64,000 bases of DNA, taken from positions 9,361 through 73,360 of the forward strand of contig CAKOWF010000001.1 of NCBI GenBank assembly GCA_934122215.1, given 5' to 3'. Made by a program: the position numbers and the translations under genes. Below are positions 45,576 through 53,221 of this stretch, piece by piece. The DNA comes from an uncultured Bacilli bacterium. Lineage in GTDB: Bacteria; Bacillota_I; Bacilli_A; RF39; UBA660. The notes beneath the pieces are model-generated. The model saw only the letters and a program-made list of their open reading frames with translations, was not told the origin of the DNA and made no database searches. Positions within the stretch are counted from its first letter, which is position 1, and every line of letters begins with the position of its first letter.

Positions 45576-46715
45576 TTTCATCATTATATTTGTTGTTATA
45601 AATTGATATATTGAAGAGCATATTTGACCTAAACAAGTACAAAACGGTGTTGGTAATAATGACACTATTAATCTTAGTACACCAGATACTAATTTATTAG
45701 TTGTTATTAAAATAGTTGAATACTCTAATTGTAAAGAGCAAGTATTTATTCTATATATTGGGTATATAGCAAAATTTACTATTTCAAAAATTAAATATAT
45801 TGATACTAATTTTAAATCTAAATTATACATATTATGAAGAAATAAAAACATTAAAAATACTGTTATTAATAAAATAAATAATAATTTATAAGCATTTTTA
45901 ATATGTTCTTTATAATTGAATTTCTTTTTAGCAAGATCTATCTTAGCTACTTCTGAAATTGCTTCAAATGAATCCCATTGACAATCAGTAATAAGTGACA
46001 CAAAATTAATTGCTACTATGTACTGAATTCCAAAATCTGAAGCATTGCTTAATCCAAATAAAAATATTAAAAAATATAAAACATTATTTATTACATCAAC
46101 AGAATCATATTTTATTTTTGAAATAATATTTAAATCTAGTTTAAATTTATTCCATTCTATTATTAGCATAATAATCACATACAAAAGTATTATTATTAAG
46201 GTTATAAATATAATATATAGTTGATTTTTAAATATTAAGGAAGTTACAACTAAACAAATAAAATTTAACAAATTAAATGTAATTGTATAAATATTTGCTT
46301 TTGTATTTTTTTCTTCATAATATAATTTTTCGATTAATAAAACAAAAATTGAATGTATATATAATTGAATCATTGAATATATACAAAAGTTATGATAAAT
46401 TGTAATATCCATATTCATAAATGTAATATAATTATCAGCATTTAATACAAATAGTCCAAACACTATGAATCCAACAACTATACCACTTATTATTCCAGAC
46501 ATGACTATATTTGAATTTTTTTCTTTTTCTTTACATATATTAGGAGATACTCCAAATATTGATTTTATTAATGAATAAATAAATTGTAATGGATATGTCA
46601 ATGTAAATACATTTATTAAATTTTTATCTACAAGTATTCCTAATGCAAACCAGGATATAATTGGAACAAATGAAAAAAATAATGAATCAAAACTAATTTT
46701 TAACAATCTTTTCAT
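45558..46715 (-). CDS. Polytopic membrane protein, probably MATE-like
   Basis: 385 residues with about ten to eleven membrane helices. The start (SFFFS-like VPIISWFALGILVDKNLINVFTLTYPLQFIYSLIKSIFGVSPNICKEKEKN) and the middle (GIQYIVAINFVSLITDCQWDSFEAISEVAKIDLAKKK) suggest a MATE or polysaccharide-flippase-like transporter, though a full MATE has about 440-460 residues and twelve helices. Two cysteines lie close together near the end (PTPFCTCLG). Cargo unknown. AGGAGG precedes the ATG, and TGATATAAT (46739-46747) is its likely promoter. Confidence 0.55.
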   Translation of the reverse strand: MKRLLKISFDSLFFSFVPIISWFALGILVDKNLINVFTLTYPLQFIYSLIKSIFGVSPNICKEKEKNSNIVMSGIISGIVVGFIVFGLFVLNADNYITFMNMDITIYHNFCIYSMIQLYIHSIFVLLIEKLYYEEKNTKANIYTITFNLLNFICLVVTSLIFKNQLYIIFITLIIILLYVIIMLIIEWNKFKLDLNIISKIKYDSVDVINNVLYFLIFLFGLSNASDFGIQYIVAINFVSLITDCQWDSFEAISEVAKIDLAKKKFNYKEHIKNAYKLLFILLITVFLMFLFLHNMYNLDLKLVSIYLIFEIVNFAIYPIYRINTCSLQLEYSTILITTNKLVSGVLRLIVSLLPTPFCTCLGQICSSIYQFITTNIMMKKSKSK

Positions 46716-46738
46716 TTTCTTACCTCCTAATATGTTTA

Positions 46739-46747
46739 ATTATATCA
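46739..46747 (-). promoter_or_regulatory. Extended -10 promoter of the MATE-like gene
   Basis: TG-A-TATAAT on the minus strand, about 24 bases before the ATG. Confidence 0.6.
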
Positions 46748-46832
46748 AAAATTTCAATTATTTTCTAGTTAATAATTTATCATCTAAATTTAAGTTACCT
46801 AAATTTTCTATCTTAGAAAAATAACTATTAAA

Positions 46833-46862
46833 TAAAAAATAAGCAAGTATATTTACTTGCTT
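46833..46862 (-). terminator. Terminator after the accessory gene pair
   Basis: AAGCAAGTA and TACTTGCTT make a nine-bp stem around TATT, followed on the minus strand by ATTTTTTATTT. Confidence 0.85.
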
Positions 46863-46927
46863 ACTAAGTGTATTTGTATCTTTTAAAAGAAAATATTTTA
46901 CTTTTTCAATTATTTTAATATATTATT

Positions 46928-47716
46928 CTACATATATCTTCTTTTTTTGATTAATTGGTATAATTTATTTTTTCCTACATCCTTATCACTACATTTATTT
47001 ATATAATATGTTGTTTTAAACACATGATTATTGTTATTATTCAATATGTAAAATTGATAATTATATATTTTTTCAGGATAAGTTGATAGTAATTTTATCA
47101 TTTGTAAATGATAAATATCAGTTGCTAATTTACCTATATTTCTTGCATAAGTATTATATTCAGAATACATATGGATATTTTCATCATCCAGTACATTAAC
47201 ATATTTTGTCTTATAATATGGTATTTCTACTTGTTCATCAATTGTAGTAGGAAGTAATTTTAGTCTTCCTGTTGGTATATTAACACTTAATCCTAATCTT
47301 TGATTTTTATCAAATAATTCTAAATCTTCTATTTTTTCTTTTAATTGCCTAATAATAAACTCACAATCTACTATACTTGTTTTCATAAACACTGATGTTG
47401 CTTGTAAATATAAATTTGAATTAATTTGTTCTTCAGTCAATGAACTCATAAAATGTTTTAATTTATTAAGTCTTTTTATTTTATGTGCGATTTTATAATC
47501 AATACTTTTATTTATTAAATTATCATCTAATCCATAGGTACCAACAATTTTAAATAATTTTGTTTCTAATTTTATATTTTCTCTTTTGTGATAATTATTT
47601 AAAAACTCTTTAATTTTTTTGAATCTGTCGGATTCTAATTCATTACTTTGAATTAGTTTTTTACATTTTTCAAATTCTTCTTTAGTCATACCTTTTTCAT
47701 TTTGATTATCTGTCAT
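46928..47716 (-). CDS. Uncharacterised accessory protein, second of a pair
   Basis: 262 residues, no recognised domain, no membrane segment. The N-terminal half is helical and charged (TKEEFEKCKKLIQSNELESDRFKKIKEFLNNYH, then YKIAHKIKRLNKLKHFMSSLTEEQ). The C-terminal half is mixed, with SVNIPTGRLKLLPTTIDEQVEIPYYKTKYVNVLDDENIHMYSEYNTY, and ends KLYQLIKKRRYM. It follows the 427-residue gene by 13 bases and shares its terminator, so the two form an operon. The pair lies next to a truncated, probably mobilisation-gene, remnant and a tRNA gene, which points to an acquired element. It could be a two-gene accessory or defence system; nothing in the sequence proves this. Confidence 0.65.
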   Translation of the reverse strand: MTDNQNEKGMTKEEFEKCKKLIQSNELESDRFKKIKEFLNNYHKRENIKLETKLFKIVGTYGLDDNLINKSIDYKIAHKIKRLNKLKHFMSSLTEEQINSNLYLQATSVFMKTSIVDCEFIIRQLKEKIEDLELFDKNQRLGLSVNIPTGRLKLLPTTIDEQVEIPYYKTKYVNVLDDENIHMYSEYNTYARNIGKLATDIYHLQMIKLLSTYPEKIYNYQFYILNNNNNHVFKTTYYINKCSDKDVGKNKLYQLIKKRRYM

Positions 47717-47729
47717 TTTAATTTATTTC

Positions 47730-49013
47730 CTACTTTCTTGTTTTCTTTAATATTGGTCCTTGTTCTTTTTCATATGATGATTTTTGTTCAAATTGATTTT
47801 CTATTGCATTTACTAGTCTTTGATTTAACTCATCTCTTATCATGGAAATACTTCTTTGAAATTCAGATTCAAAATTTTGATGAAACCAATCATACATACC
47901 TTTAATATCTTCATCAAAATAGTTTTTAAATTCTTCTATCTTTTTTTCTATATTTATTTCATCAGTATAACTCTTATCAGAATTAGAAAGACATATTCTT
48001 ACTTTTCCTATATTTTTTATACCTTGTGATATTGAATAAATCTCATGTCTAGCATTTATTTTATTATCTTGATTAATTCCATAATAATGAGAAGGTCTTT
48101 TATAATTACAAAAAGTCGCTAATGAAATACATCCATTTTCTAAAATTTGACCTTTAATATATTCATCACTATTTAAAATACCTTCGAAAAAACCTTTTTC
48201 ATCTATTAAGATTGTTCCTTTATAATAATTATAATAACATTCTAAATATTCTTCACAACAATCATCAAATAAATTCAATGAAATTGAAATGTCCATAATT
48301 TTATGTTCTTTTAAACTTTCCATTGCATCTTCAAATTTATAACCCATATTTAATTTTTTATTAAATTCTTTCATTTTATTTATATATTTTTTTTCTTCGT
48401 TATTAATATATCTACGATTCATAAAATTAAATAAAGCTGGGCCACGATTAGCATATAATAAAATTATATTCATTGTTTTAGAATAAGTCATTCCACTATG
48501 TCCATCATTTAATACTTTTTCTTTTATTTCTTTAAATAATTTTCCATCTTCTATCATTTGCATAATTTCTAACGCTTTTTCAACTTCTAAGCCATAATAA
48601 TCACCATTTGCAGAAGCAACACAAGTTTTTTCCCAATTTATAAATTTTTCAGGATGAATATATTTTTTTCCTTCTTCTATCCAATTAGGAAGCTTTTCTT
48701 GTGCTTCTTTTTTAGATTTTTCAATCTCTATTCTAGTTTCTTCCAACCATCTTTTTTCTCTTCTTAGCCATGTTTTTCTTGTACATTTTAAGCATTCATT
48801 AAAAGCACTATCCATAGTTACATCTAAAGAATAAAGTTTTATACCATTAAAATTTGCATAATAATTAAATTTACCTTTTCTTCTCAATTTTTCTAACCTA
48901 ATTACTATGTCATCCAAACCTTCTCCAGCATATGTTTCAATTTCGATTGCATGACTTTTTATATATTCTATATATTCTGCAGATAAGCCATTTAAAAATT
49001 GATTTAAATTCAT
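47730..49013 (-). CDS. Uncharacterised accessory protein, first of a pair
   Basis: 427 residues, cytoplasmic. The N-terminal part has CLKCTRKTW (a CxxC) and long charged helices (RWLEETRIEIEKSKKEAQEKLPNW). The middle has LNDGHSGMTYSKTMNIILLYANRGPALFNFM near 168-198, whose DGHSG stretch recalls short conserved segments in phage or plasmid proteins of unknown role. Paired cysteines (DDCCEEY) follow at about 255. The C-terminus is a coiled-coil-like tail. A perfect AAAGGAGG precedes the ATG, and the TGTTATACT promoter with three ACATAT repeats upstream suggests regulation. No catalytic motif is recognised. Confidence 0.65.
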   Translation of the reverse strand: MNLNQFLNGLSAEYIEYIKSHAIEIETYAGEGLDDIVIRLEKLRRKGKFNYYANFNGIKLYSLDVTMDSAFNECLKCTRKTWLRREKRWLEETRIEIEKSKKEAQEKLPNWIEEGKKYIHPEKFINWEKTCVASANGDYYGLEVEKALEIMQMIEDGKLFKEIKEKVLNDGHSGMTYSKTMNIILLYANRGPALFNFMNRRYINNEEKKYINKMKEFNKKLNMGYKFEDAMESLKEHKIMDISISLNLFDDCCEEYLECYYNYYKGTILIDEKGFFEGILNSDEYIKGQILENGCISLATFCNYKRPSHYYGINQDNKINARHEIYSISQGIKNIGKVRICLSNSDKSYTDEINIEKKIEEFKNYFDEDIKGMYDWFHQNFESEFQRSISMIRDELNQRLVNAIENQFEQKSSYEKEQGPILKKTRK

Positions 49014-49043
49014 AATTAAACCTCCTTTAAAGTTCTGTTTAAT

Positions 49044-49076
49044 AGTATAACATATATTTACATATTTTTAACATAT
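49044..49076 (-). promoter_or_regulatory. Promoter of the accessory gene pair with repeated ACATAT boxes
   Basis: TG-T-TATACT (49044-49052) on the minus strand. The plus-strand hexamer ACATAT occurs at 49050, 49060 and 49071, spaced 10-11 bp, on one face of the helix, through the -10 and -35 region. It may be an operator. Confidence 0.5.
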
Positions 49077-49086
49077 TTTAGATAAT

Positions 49087-49365
49087 TTATCGTTCAAAAT
49101 CATCTTTTTCTTTGCTTAAATCTAATTCTTCAATTTCGTCATTATTTAAAACATTATCATCGTACATATCATTAACAACATCAATATATTTATCATCTTT
49201 ATCATACCAACTATGAAGTTTATCATGCAAGAAAGATATTAACTTATTAAACTTTTCTTTCCAATATTCAATAGTATTTTTTAAATCTTGCATTTTAAAT
49301 TTTAAAAATGATATTTCATTAGCTTTTTCTTTAAAAAACCTTTTTCTAAACAAGAAAAAAATCAA
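49087..49365 (-). pseudogene. 5'-truncated remnant, probably of a mobilisation (MobV/Pre-like) protein C-terminus
   Basis: An open frame of up to 92 codons without a credible start: the first initiator is a TTG inside the tRNA-Glu terminator, an in-frame TAG lies just upstream, and the first ATG (residue 26) has no Shine-Dalgarno. The translation (KMQDLKNTIEYWKEKFNKLI, DKLHSWYDKDDKYIDVVNDMYDD, EEELDLSKEKDDFER-like end) is a coiled coil plus acidic tail. As far as I can recall, this resembles the C-termini of plasmid recombination/mobilisation proteins in Firmicutes. The relaxase part is absent. Its place at the 3' side of a tRNA gene fits a decayed integration event. A short functional protein is the alternative. 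Confidence 0.5.
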
Positions 49366-49384
49366 TCCTAATTTAGAATTGATT
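49354..49384 (-). terminator. Terminator of the tRNA-Gln-gltX-tRNA-Glu transcript
   Basis: AATCAAT and ATTGATT pair around 11 bases, with seven Ts following on the minus strand. It lies about 47 bases after the tRNA-Glu CCA end. Confidence 0.75.
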
Positions 49385-49430
49385 GTCTATTTATTCTCGA
49401 AACTATAAAAAGTTCGAGCGGATTTCCCAA

Positions 49431-49507
49431 TGGTGGCCCGTATGGGATTTGGACCCATGAATAATACCTTGAGAGGGTACCGTGTTAAACCACTTCACCA
49501 ACGGGTC
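49431..49507 (-). tRNA. tRNA-Glu (anticodon CTC), with unusual bases
   Basis: A 77-base cloverleaf with encoded CCA: acceptor GACCCGT with ACGGGCC, D-arm GTG/CAC, anticodon stem GTACC/GGTAT with loop CTCTCAA (CTC reads GAG), variable TATTC, and T-stem ATGGG/CCCAT. Two deviations: an A2-C71 mismatch in the acceptor stem (Bacillus has a G-U there), and T-loop TCCAAAT, so base 55 is C where U is nearly universal. The anticodon stem also has a terminal G-U. It is directly downstream of gltX. It may be a weakly used or decaying second tRNA-Glu. Confidence 0.85.
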
Positions 49508-49511
49508 AGTT

Positions 49512-49533
49512 ATTGACTAGTTAACTAGTCAAT
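49512..49533. repeat. 22-bp perfect palindrome between gltX and tRNA-Glu
   Basis: Perfect dyad centred on GTTAAC (halves ATTGACTAGTT and AACTAGTCAAT), overlapping the last base of the gltX stop codon. As RNA it forms a strong hairpin five bases before the mature tRNA-Glu 5' end, without a T-tract, so it is not a normal terminator. Confidence 0.8.
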
Positions 49534-51176
49534 TATTTATTTTTTAAGATATTAATTCTTCTCTCAATTTCTTCTTTTCCTAAAAGTTTTAATATTTCAT
49601 ATAAATCAGGAGTCATAGTAAGTGAAGTTACTGCATAACGAATCAATTCACAAATATCTCCTACATGTCCTTTATAATTATCAGGATTTTCTTTATATTC
49701 TTTTACTTCTTTAGCATAACCATGATTTTCTGCTAATGCCTTAATATTATTATACCATTCTTCTTTAGTATTATTAATATCATAATAACTATTAAAATAT
49801 TCTTCTACTAATTTGATTTCATCTAATGTTAATTTTCTATCATAAGTTGATCCATCAAATAAATTAGGATACATATACCATATAGCATTTTTAATATCAC
49901 TATACATTGAAAAATCTTTTCTTGGTTTCTTCTGATATCTTTCAATACTTAATATATTAATTGTATATTCTTTATTTTCACTTAATAATTTATATAAATC
50001 ATAATCAAATTCTTTAGAATATTCTAATGCTCCATTATATACATCTTCAGCTTTTAAAGTACTTATATAATTTTTAGAAATATTTAATAACTTATCCATA
50101 TCAAATAATGATCCACTTTTACTTATTTTATTAAATTCAAATTTAAAATCATCTAATGATTTATCTTTGTTACAATTATACCAATCTTCAAAATTAGTAT
50201 TAGCTATAGTCATTAAATACAATTTAACAGCTTCTACTGGAATACCTTTTGAAAAATAGAAACTAACTGCTGCTTCTGGATCTTTTCTTTTAGATAGTTT
50301 TCTCTTTTTACCATCTTCTTCTTTCATTAAAGGCGATAAATGTGCATATTTTGGAGCTTTAAAACCTAAAGTTTTAAATAAATCAATATGTACTGGTAAA
50401 CTACTTACCCATTCATCTCCCCTAATAACATGAGTTGTGTGCATCAAATGGTCATCAACAGCATGAGCAAAATGATAAGTTGGAAGTCCATCACTTTTAA
50501 TTATAATTACATCTATATCATTTTCTGGAAATTCTATATCACCTTTTACTAAATCTTTCACTTTAATTTTTCTATCAAAATTTCCACTTGATTTTAATCT
50601 AATTATATATGGTTCATTATTTTTTACTTTTTCTATTACATCTTCTCTATTTAACTTACGACATTTAGCTGATAATCCATAGTAACCAATTCTTCTTTTT
50701 GTTTCTTCTTGTTTTGTTCTTATTTCATTTAACTCTTCTTCACTACAGAAACATGGATATGCTTTATCTTCTTCTATTAGTTTTCTAGCATATGCTTGAT
50801 ATATATCTTTTCTTTTAGATTGAATATAAGGCCCATATTCTCCTATTTCCTCATTTCTTGAAATAGCACCTTCATCAAATGAAATATCAAAATTTTTTAA
50901 ATCTGAAACTATTCCTTCTATTCCATTTTCAACTTCTCTTTTTTGATCTGTATCTTCTATTCTAAGATAAAATACACCATTAGTATCATGTGCTGCTTTT
51001 CTAGCTATAAAAGCTGCTAGTAAAGAACCCATATGTACAAAACCAGTTGGAGATGGCGCAAAACGTGTTACAACACATTTTTCATCTAAATTTCTTGGTT
51101 TGTATAGATTTTCGTAATATTCTACATCATGCTCTACATTTGGTAATAACATTTCTGCATATTCTTTATTTGTCAT
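49533..51176 (-). CDS. gltX: Glutamyl-tRNA synthetase
   Basis: 547-residue class I synthetase. The HIGH motif is in RFAPSPTGFVHMGSLLAAF near 45 and the KMSKS equivalent is KLSKRKDPEAA near 290. The N-terminal extension (TNKEYAEMLLPNVEHDVEYYENLY) and FDMDKLLNISKNYI anticodon-domain start are typical of the longer Clostridia/Bacilli form. It charges tRNA-Glu and, in organisms lacking GlnRS, probably also tRNA-Gln as the first step of the amidotransferase route. The start at 51176 is chosen as the family start; any earlier start lies inside tRNA-Gln. It lies between tRNA-Gln and tRNA-Glu genes on one likely transcript. Confidence 0.95.
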   Translation of the reverse strand: MTNKEYAEMLLPNVEHDVEYYENLYKPRNLDEKCVVTRFAPSPTGFVHMGSLLAAFIARKAAHDTNGVFYLRIEDTDQKREVENGIEGIVSDLKNFDISFDEGAISRNEEIGEYGPYIQSKRKDIYQAYARKLIEEDKAYPCFCSEEELNEIRTKQEETKRRIGYYGLSAKCRKLNREDVIEKVKNNEPYIIRLKSSGNFDRKIKVKDLVKGDIEFPENDIDVIIIKSDGLPTYHFAHAVDDHLMHTTHVIRGDEWVSSLPVHIDLFKTLGFKAPKYAHLSPLMKEEDGKKRKLSKRKDPEAAVSFYFSKGIPVEAVKLYLMTIANTNFEDWYNCNKDKSLDDFKFEFNKISKSGSLFDMDKLLNISKNYISTLKAEDVYNGALEYSKEFDYDLYKLLSENKEYTINILSIERYQKKPRKDFSMYSDIKNAIWYMYPNLFDGSTYDRKLTLDEIKLVEEYFNSYYDINNTKEEWYNNIKALAENHGYAKEVKEYKENPDNYKGHVGDICELIRYAVTSLTMTPDLYEILKLLGKEEIERRINILKNK

Positions 51177-51195
51177 ATAATCACTCTTCCATATT

Positions 51196-51270
51196 TGGCT
51201 GCCCAAGTAGGATTCGAACCTACGAATGTCGGAGTCAGAGTCCGATGCCTTACCGCTTGGCTATTGGGCA
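51196..51270 (-). tRNA. tRNA-Gln (anticodon CTG)
   Basis: A 75-base cloverleaf with encoded CCA: acceptor TGCCCAA with TTGGGCA, anticodon stem TCGGA/TCCGA with loop CTCTGAC (CTG reads CAG), T-arm GTAGG-TTCGAAT-CCTAC, and discriminator G73. All invariant positions are normal. A TATAAT lies at 51281-51286, so transcription starts within a few bases of the tRNA. CAG is expected to be rare in this AT-rich genome, so this is the minor Gln isoacceptor. Confidence 0.92.
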
Positions 51271-51329
51271 ATGCATATATATTATACTATGAACTAAAGT
51301 AAATTGGAAGTAATAAAAAAGAAAAAGTA

Positions 51330-51737
51330 TTACTTTCTCTTTATTTTTTGAATTGGTTTTTCTACTTTAATAGAAATATTTTCTTGTATAAAATTATTTA
51401 TTAATGCAACTATTTCTTCCCTTGTCATTTCAGGATTTTCTTGCATTATTTTTTTAGTAAGAGTTTTGATTACTTCAAATTTTTTATTACATTCAAATCT
51501 ATCATCTACATCATAATGTAATAAATATTTTTCTGCATTTATTATATATCCTGTTTTTGCATTTTCCTTTTCACACAATATACAACGATATTTATCTTGT
51601 CCTAAATTTACATTTAAATGATTACAATTTTTTTCTAAAGCATCTATTTTTTTATTAGTTGCAATTAATTCAAATTGTAATTGCTTTTTTCTTTTATTTA
51701 ATTCTTCTATACATTTTATTTTTTCAATATCATTCAT
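51330..51737 (-). CDS. Uncharacterised protein with a zinc-ribbon-like motif
   Basis: 135 residues. A coiled-coil N-terminus (CIEELNKRKKQLQFELIATNKKIDALEKN) precedes CNHLNVNLGQDKYRCILCEKEN, a C-x-H...C-x2-C pattern that could bind zinc. The C-terminus has a helical stretch (MTREEIVALINNFIQENI). No family recognised. AGGAGG precedes the ATG at 51737. An upstream start at 51788 would read through the Shine-Dalgarno and overlap rpe. A weak hairpin with T-run (51317-51342) lies after the stop. Last gene of the rlmN-prpC-prkC-rsgA-rpe series. Confidence 0.7.
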   Translation of the reverse strand: MNDIEKIKCIEELNKRKKQLQFELIATNKKIDALEKNCNHLNVNLGQDKYRCILCEKENAKTGYIINAEKYLLHYDVDDRFECNKKFEVIKTLTKKIMQENPEMTREEIVALINNFIQENISIKVEKPIQKIKRK

Positions 51738-51765
51738 TTTTTTACCTCCTGATAAATTAATTATA

Positions 51766-52392
51766 CTATTTTTTAATAATATGGTCAATTAATTTATTAA
51801 TCTGTAGTTGAAAGTCATTAGATGAAGTTATAAAACTACCTACAACAGCTATATCAGTATCAATGTTCTTTATATTACTATCTTTTATTCCACCATCTAC
51901 TTCTATTAAGAAATTATATTTTTTTTGAAGTAATCTAGCTTGTTTTAGTTTATTTGAAACATCTATATATGATTGACCTCCTAATCCTGGTTCTACACTC
52001 ATAATTAATAATATATCAATCTTATCTAAATATTTTTCTATTTCATTGATATTTGTTTTAGGATTAACAGCTAAACCAACTTTGATATTTTTTTCTTTTA
52101 TTAAATTAATTGATTCTAATAAATTGTTTTTTATTTCATAGTGAATTGTTATATTATTTGGATTTAACTTACTATATTTATTTATATAACTTATAGTATC
52201 TTCTACCATTAGATGAACATCTAATGGTTTTATTATTTTATTGTTATTAATAAATTCAAACATATCACTTTGATTTTTAACAAATTTACCATCCATAATA
52301 TCTATATGAATATAATTAGTTGTTGTATTATTTAATTTTTCTAGTAATTCTTTTTCTTTTTTCATGTTTAAAATAGATGTTGCTAATTCCAT
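51766..52392 (-). CDS. rpe: Ribulose-phosphate 3-epimerase
   Basis: 208-residue TIM barrel. Metal and catalytic motifs HIDIMDGKFV near 30, PLDVHLMVED near 57, MSVEPGLGGQSY near 130 and IEVDGGI near 160 with the Asp pair. It interconverts ribulose-5-phosphate and xylulose-5-phosphate in the pentose phosphate pathway. The place after rsgA is the Firmicutes order. AAAGG precedes the ATG; four bases separate it from rsgA. Confidence 0.95.
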   Translation of the reverse strand: MELATSILNMKKEKELLEKLNNTTTNYIHIDIMDGKFVKNQSDMFEFINNNKIIKPLDVHLMVEDTISYINKYSKLNPNNITIHYEIKNNLLESINLIKEKNIKVGLAVNPKTNINEIEKYLDKIDILLIMSVEPGLGGQSYIDVSNKLKQARLLQKKYNFLIEVDGGIKDSNIKNIDTDIAVVGSFITSSNDFQLQINKLIDHIIKK

Positions 52393-52396
52393 ATAA

Positions 52397-53221
52397 TTAC
52401 CTTTCTATAAAATGAATATAATTTTCGTAACGACTTTTTAAAATCTCATTATTTTTTACTGCTTCTTTAACAGCACATTCATCTTCTTTATTATGCATAC
52501 AATCTCTATACTTACAATGTTCTTTATAATTTTCAAATTCAATAAAATTATCTCTTATATCCGATTCTTTCATATCATAAAAATTTAAGCTAGAAAATCC
52601 AGGAGTATCTGCTACTAGACCTCCATATAAAGGAATTAATTCAACATGTCTAGTAGTATGTTTTCCTCTGCCTAATGCATATGATATTTGATTTGTCTTT
52701 ATATTTAAAGAGTTGTCTATATTATTCATTAATGTTGATTTACCGGCACCACTTTGACCAGTAAAAACAGTTATTTTATCTTTAAATATTTTCTTTATAT
52801 TAGTTAAATCAGTATTTATAAATACTTGATAGCCAATTTTTTTGTAATAATTAATTATTACATTTATCTCATCATTTGTTTTTAATAAATCTAATTTAGT
52901 AAAACATATAATAGGCTTTATGTTATGAAATTCTATAATAGATATTAATTTATCTAATAAATTTAAATCTAAATTAGGATATGCAACACTTGTTACTATG
53001 ACCGCTTGATCTATATTAGAAACTGGCGGTCTAAGTAATTCATTTTTTCTGGGATAAATATTTAAAATATAATTATTTTTTTCATCGAAATCAACCTCAT
53101 CACCTACTAATGGTGTCAGTTTTAAATTTCGAAATTTCCCTCTACTTTTACAAACATATATATTATTATTTGATAATACTGTATAATCATTACTAATATT
53201 TTTTATTATTTTTCCTTGCAT
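52397..53221 (-). CDS. rsgA: Ribosome small-subunit biogenesis GTPase RsgA
   Basis: 274 residues. An OB-fold N-terminus precedes a circularly permuted GTPase: G4 CFTKLDLL comes before G1 TGQSGAGKSTLMNNI near 162 and G3 DTPGFSS near 205. A zinc domain ends the protein (CKYRDCMHNKEDECAVKEA). It checks late 30S maturation. Its ATG overlaps the prkC stop as TAATG with little Shine-Dalgarno, so translation is coupled to prkC. Confidence 0.96.
   Translation of the reverse strand: MQGKIIKNISNDYTVLSNNNIYVCKSRGKFRNLKLTPLVGDEVDFDEKNNYILNIYPRKNELLRPPVSNIDQAVIVTSVAYPNLDLNLLDKLISIIEFHNIKPIICFTKLDLLKTNDEINVIINYYKKIGYQVFINTDLTNIKKIFKDKITVFTGQSGAGKSTLMNNIDNSLNIKTNQISYALGRGKHTTRHVELIPLYGGLVADTPGFSSLNFYDMKESDIRDNFIEFENYKEHCKYRDCMHNKEDECAVKEAVKNNEILKSRYENYIHFIER

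Noticed and set aside
46928..49013. Toxin-antitoxin pair
   Set aside because: Both proteins are much larger than usual components, and neither shows a toxin fold or a DNA-binding antitoxin motif.
49381..49507. Attachment-site duplication of the tRNA-Glu 3' end
   Set aside because: I looked for a second copy of the tRNA 3' segment in the window by eye and found none, so no att pair is claimed.
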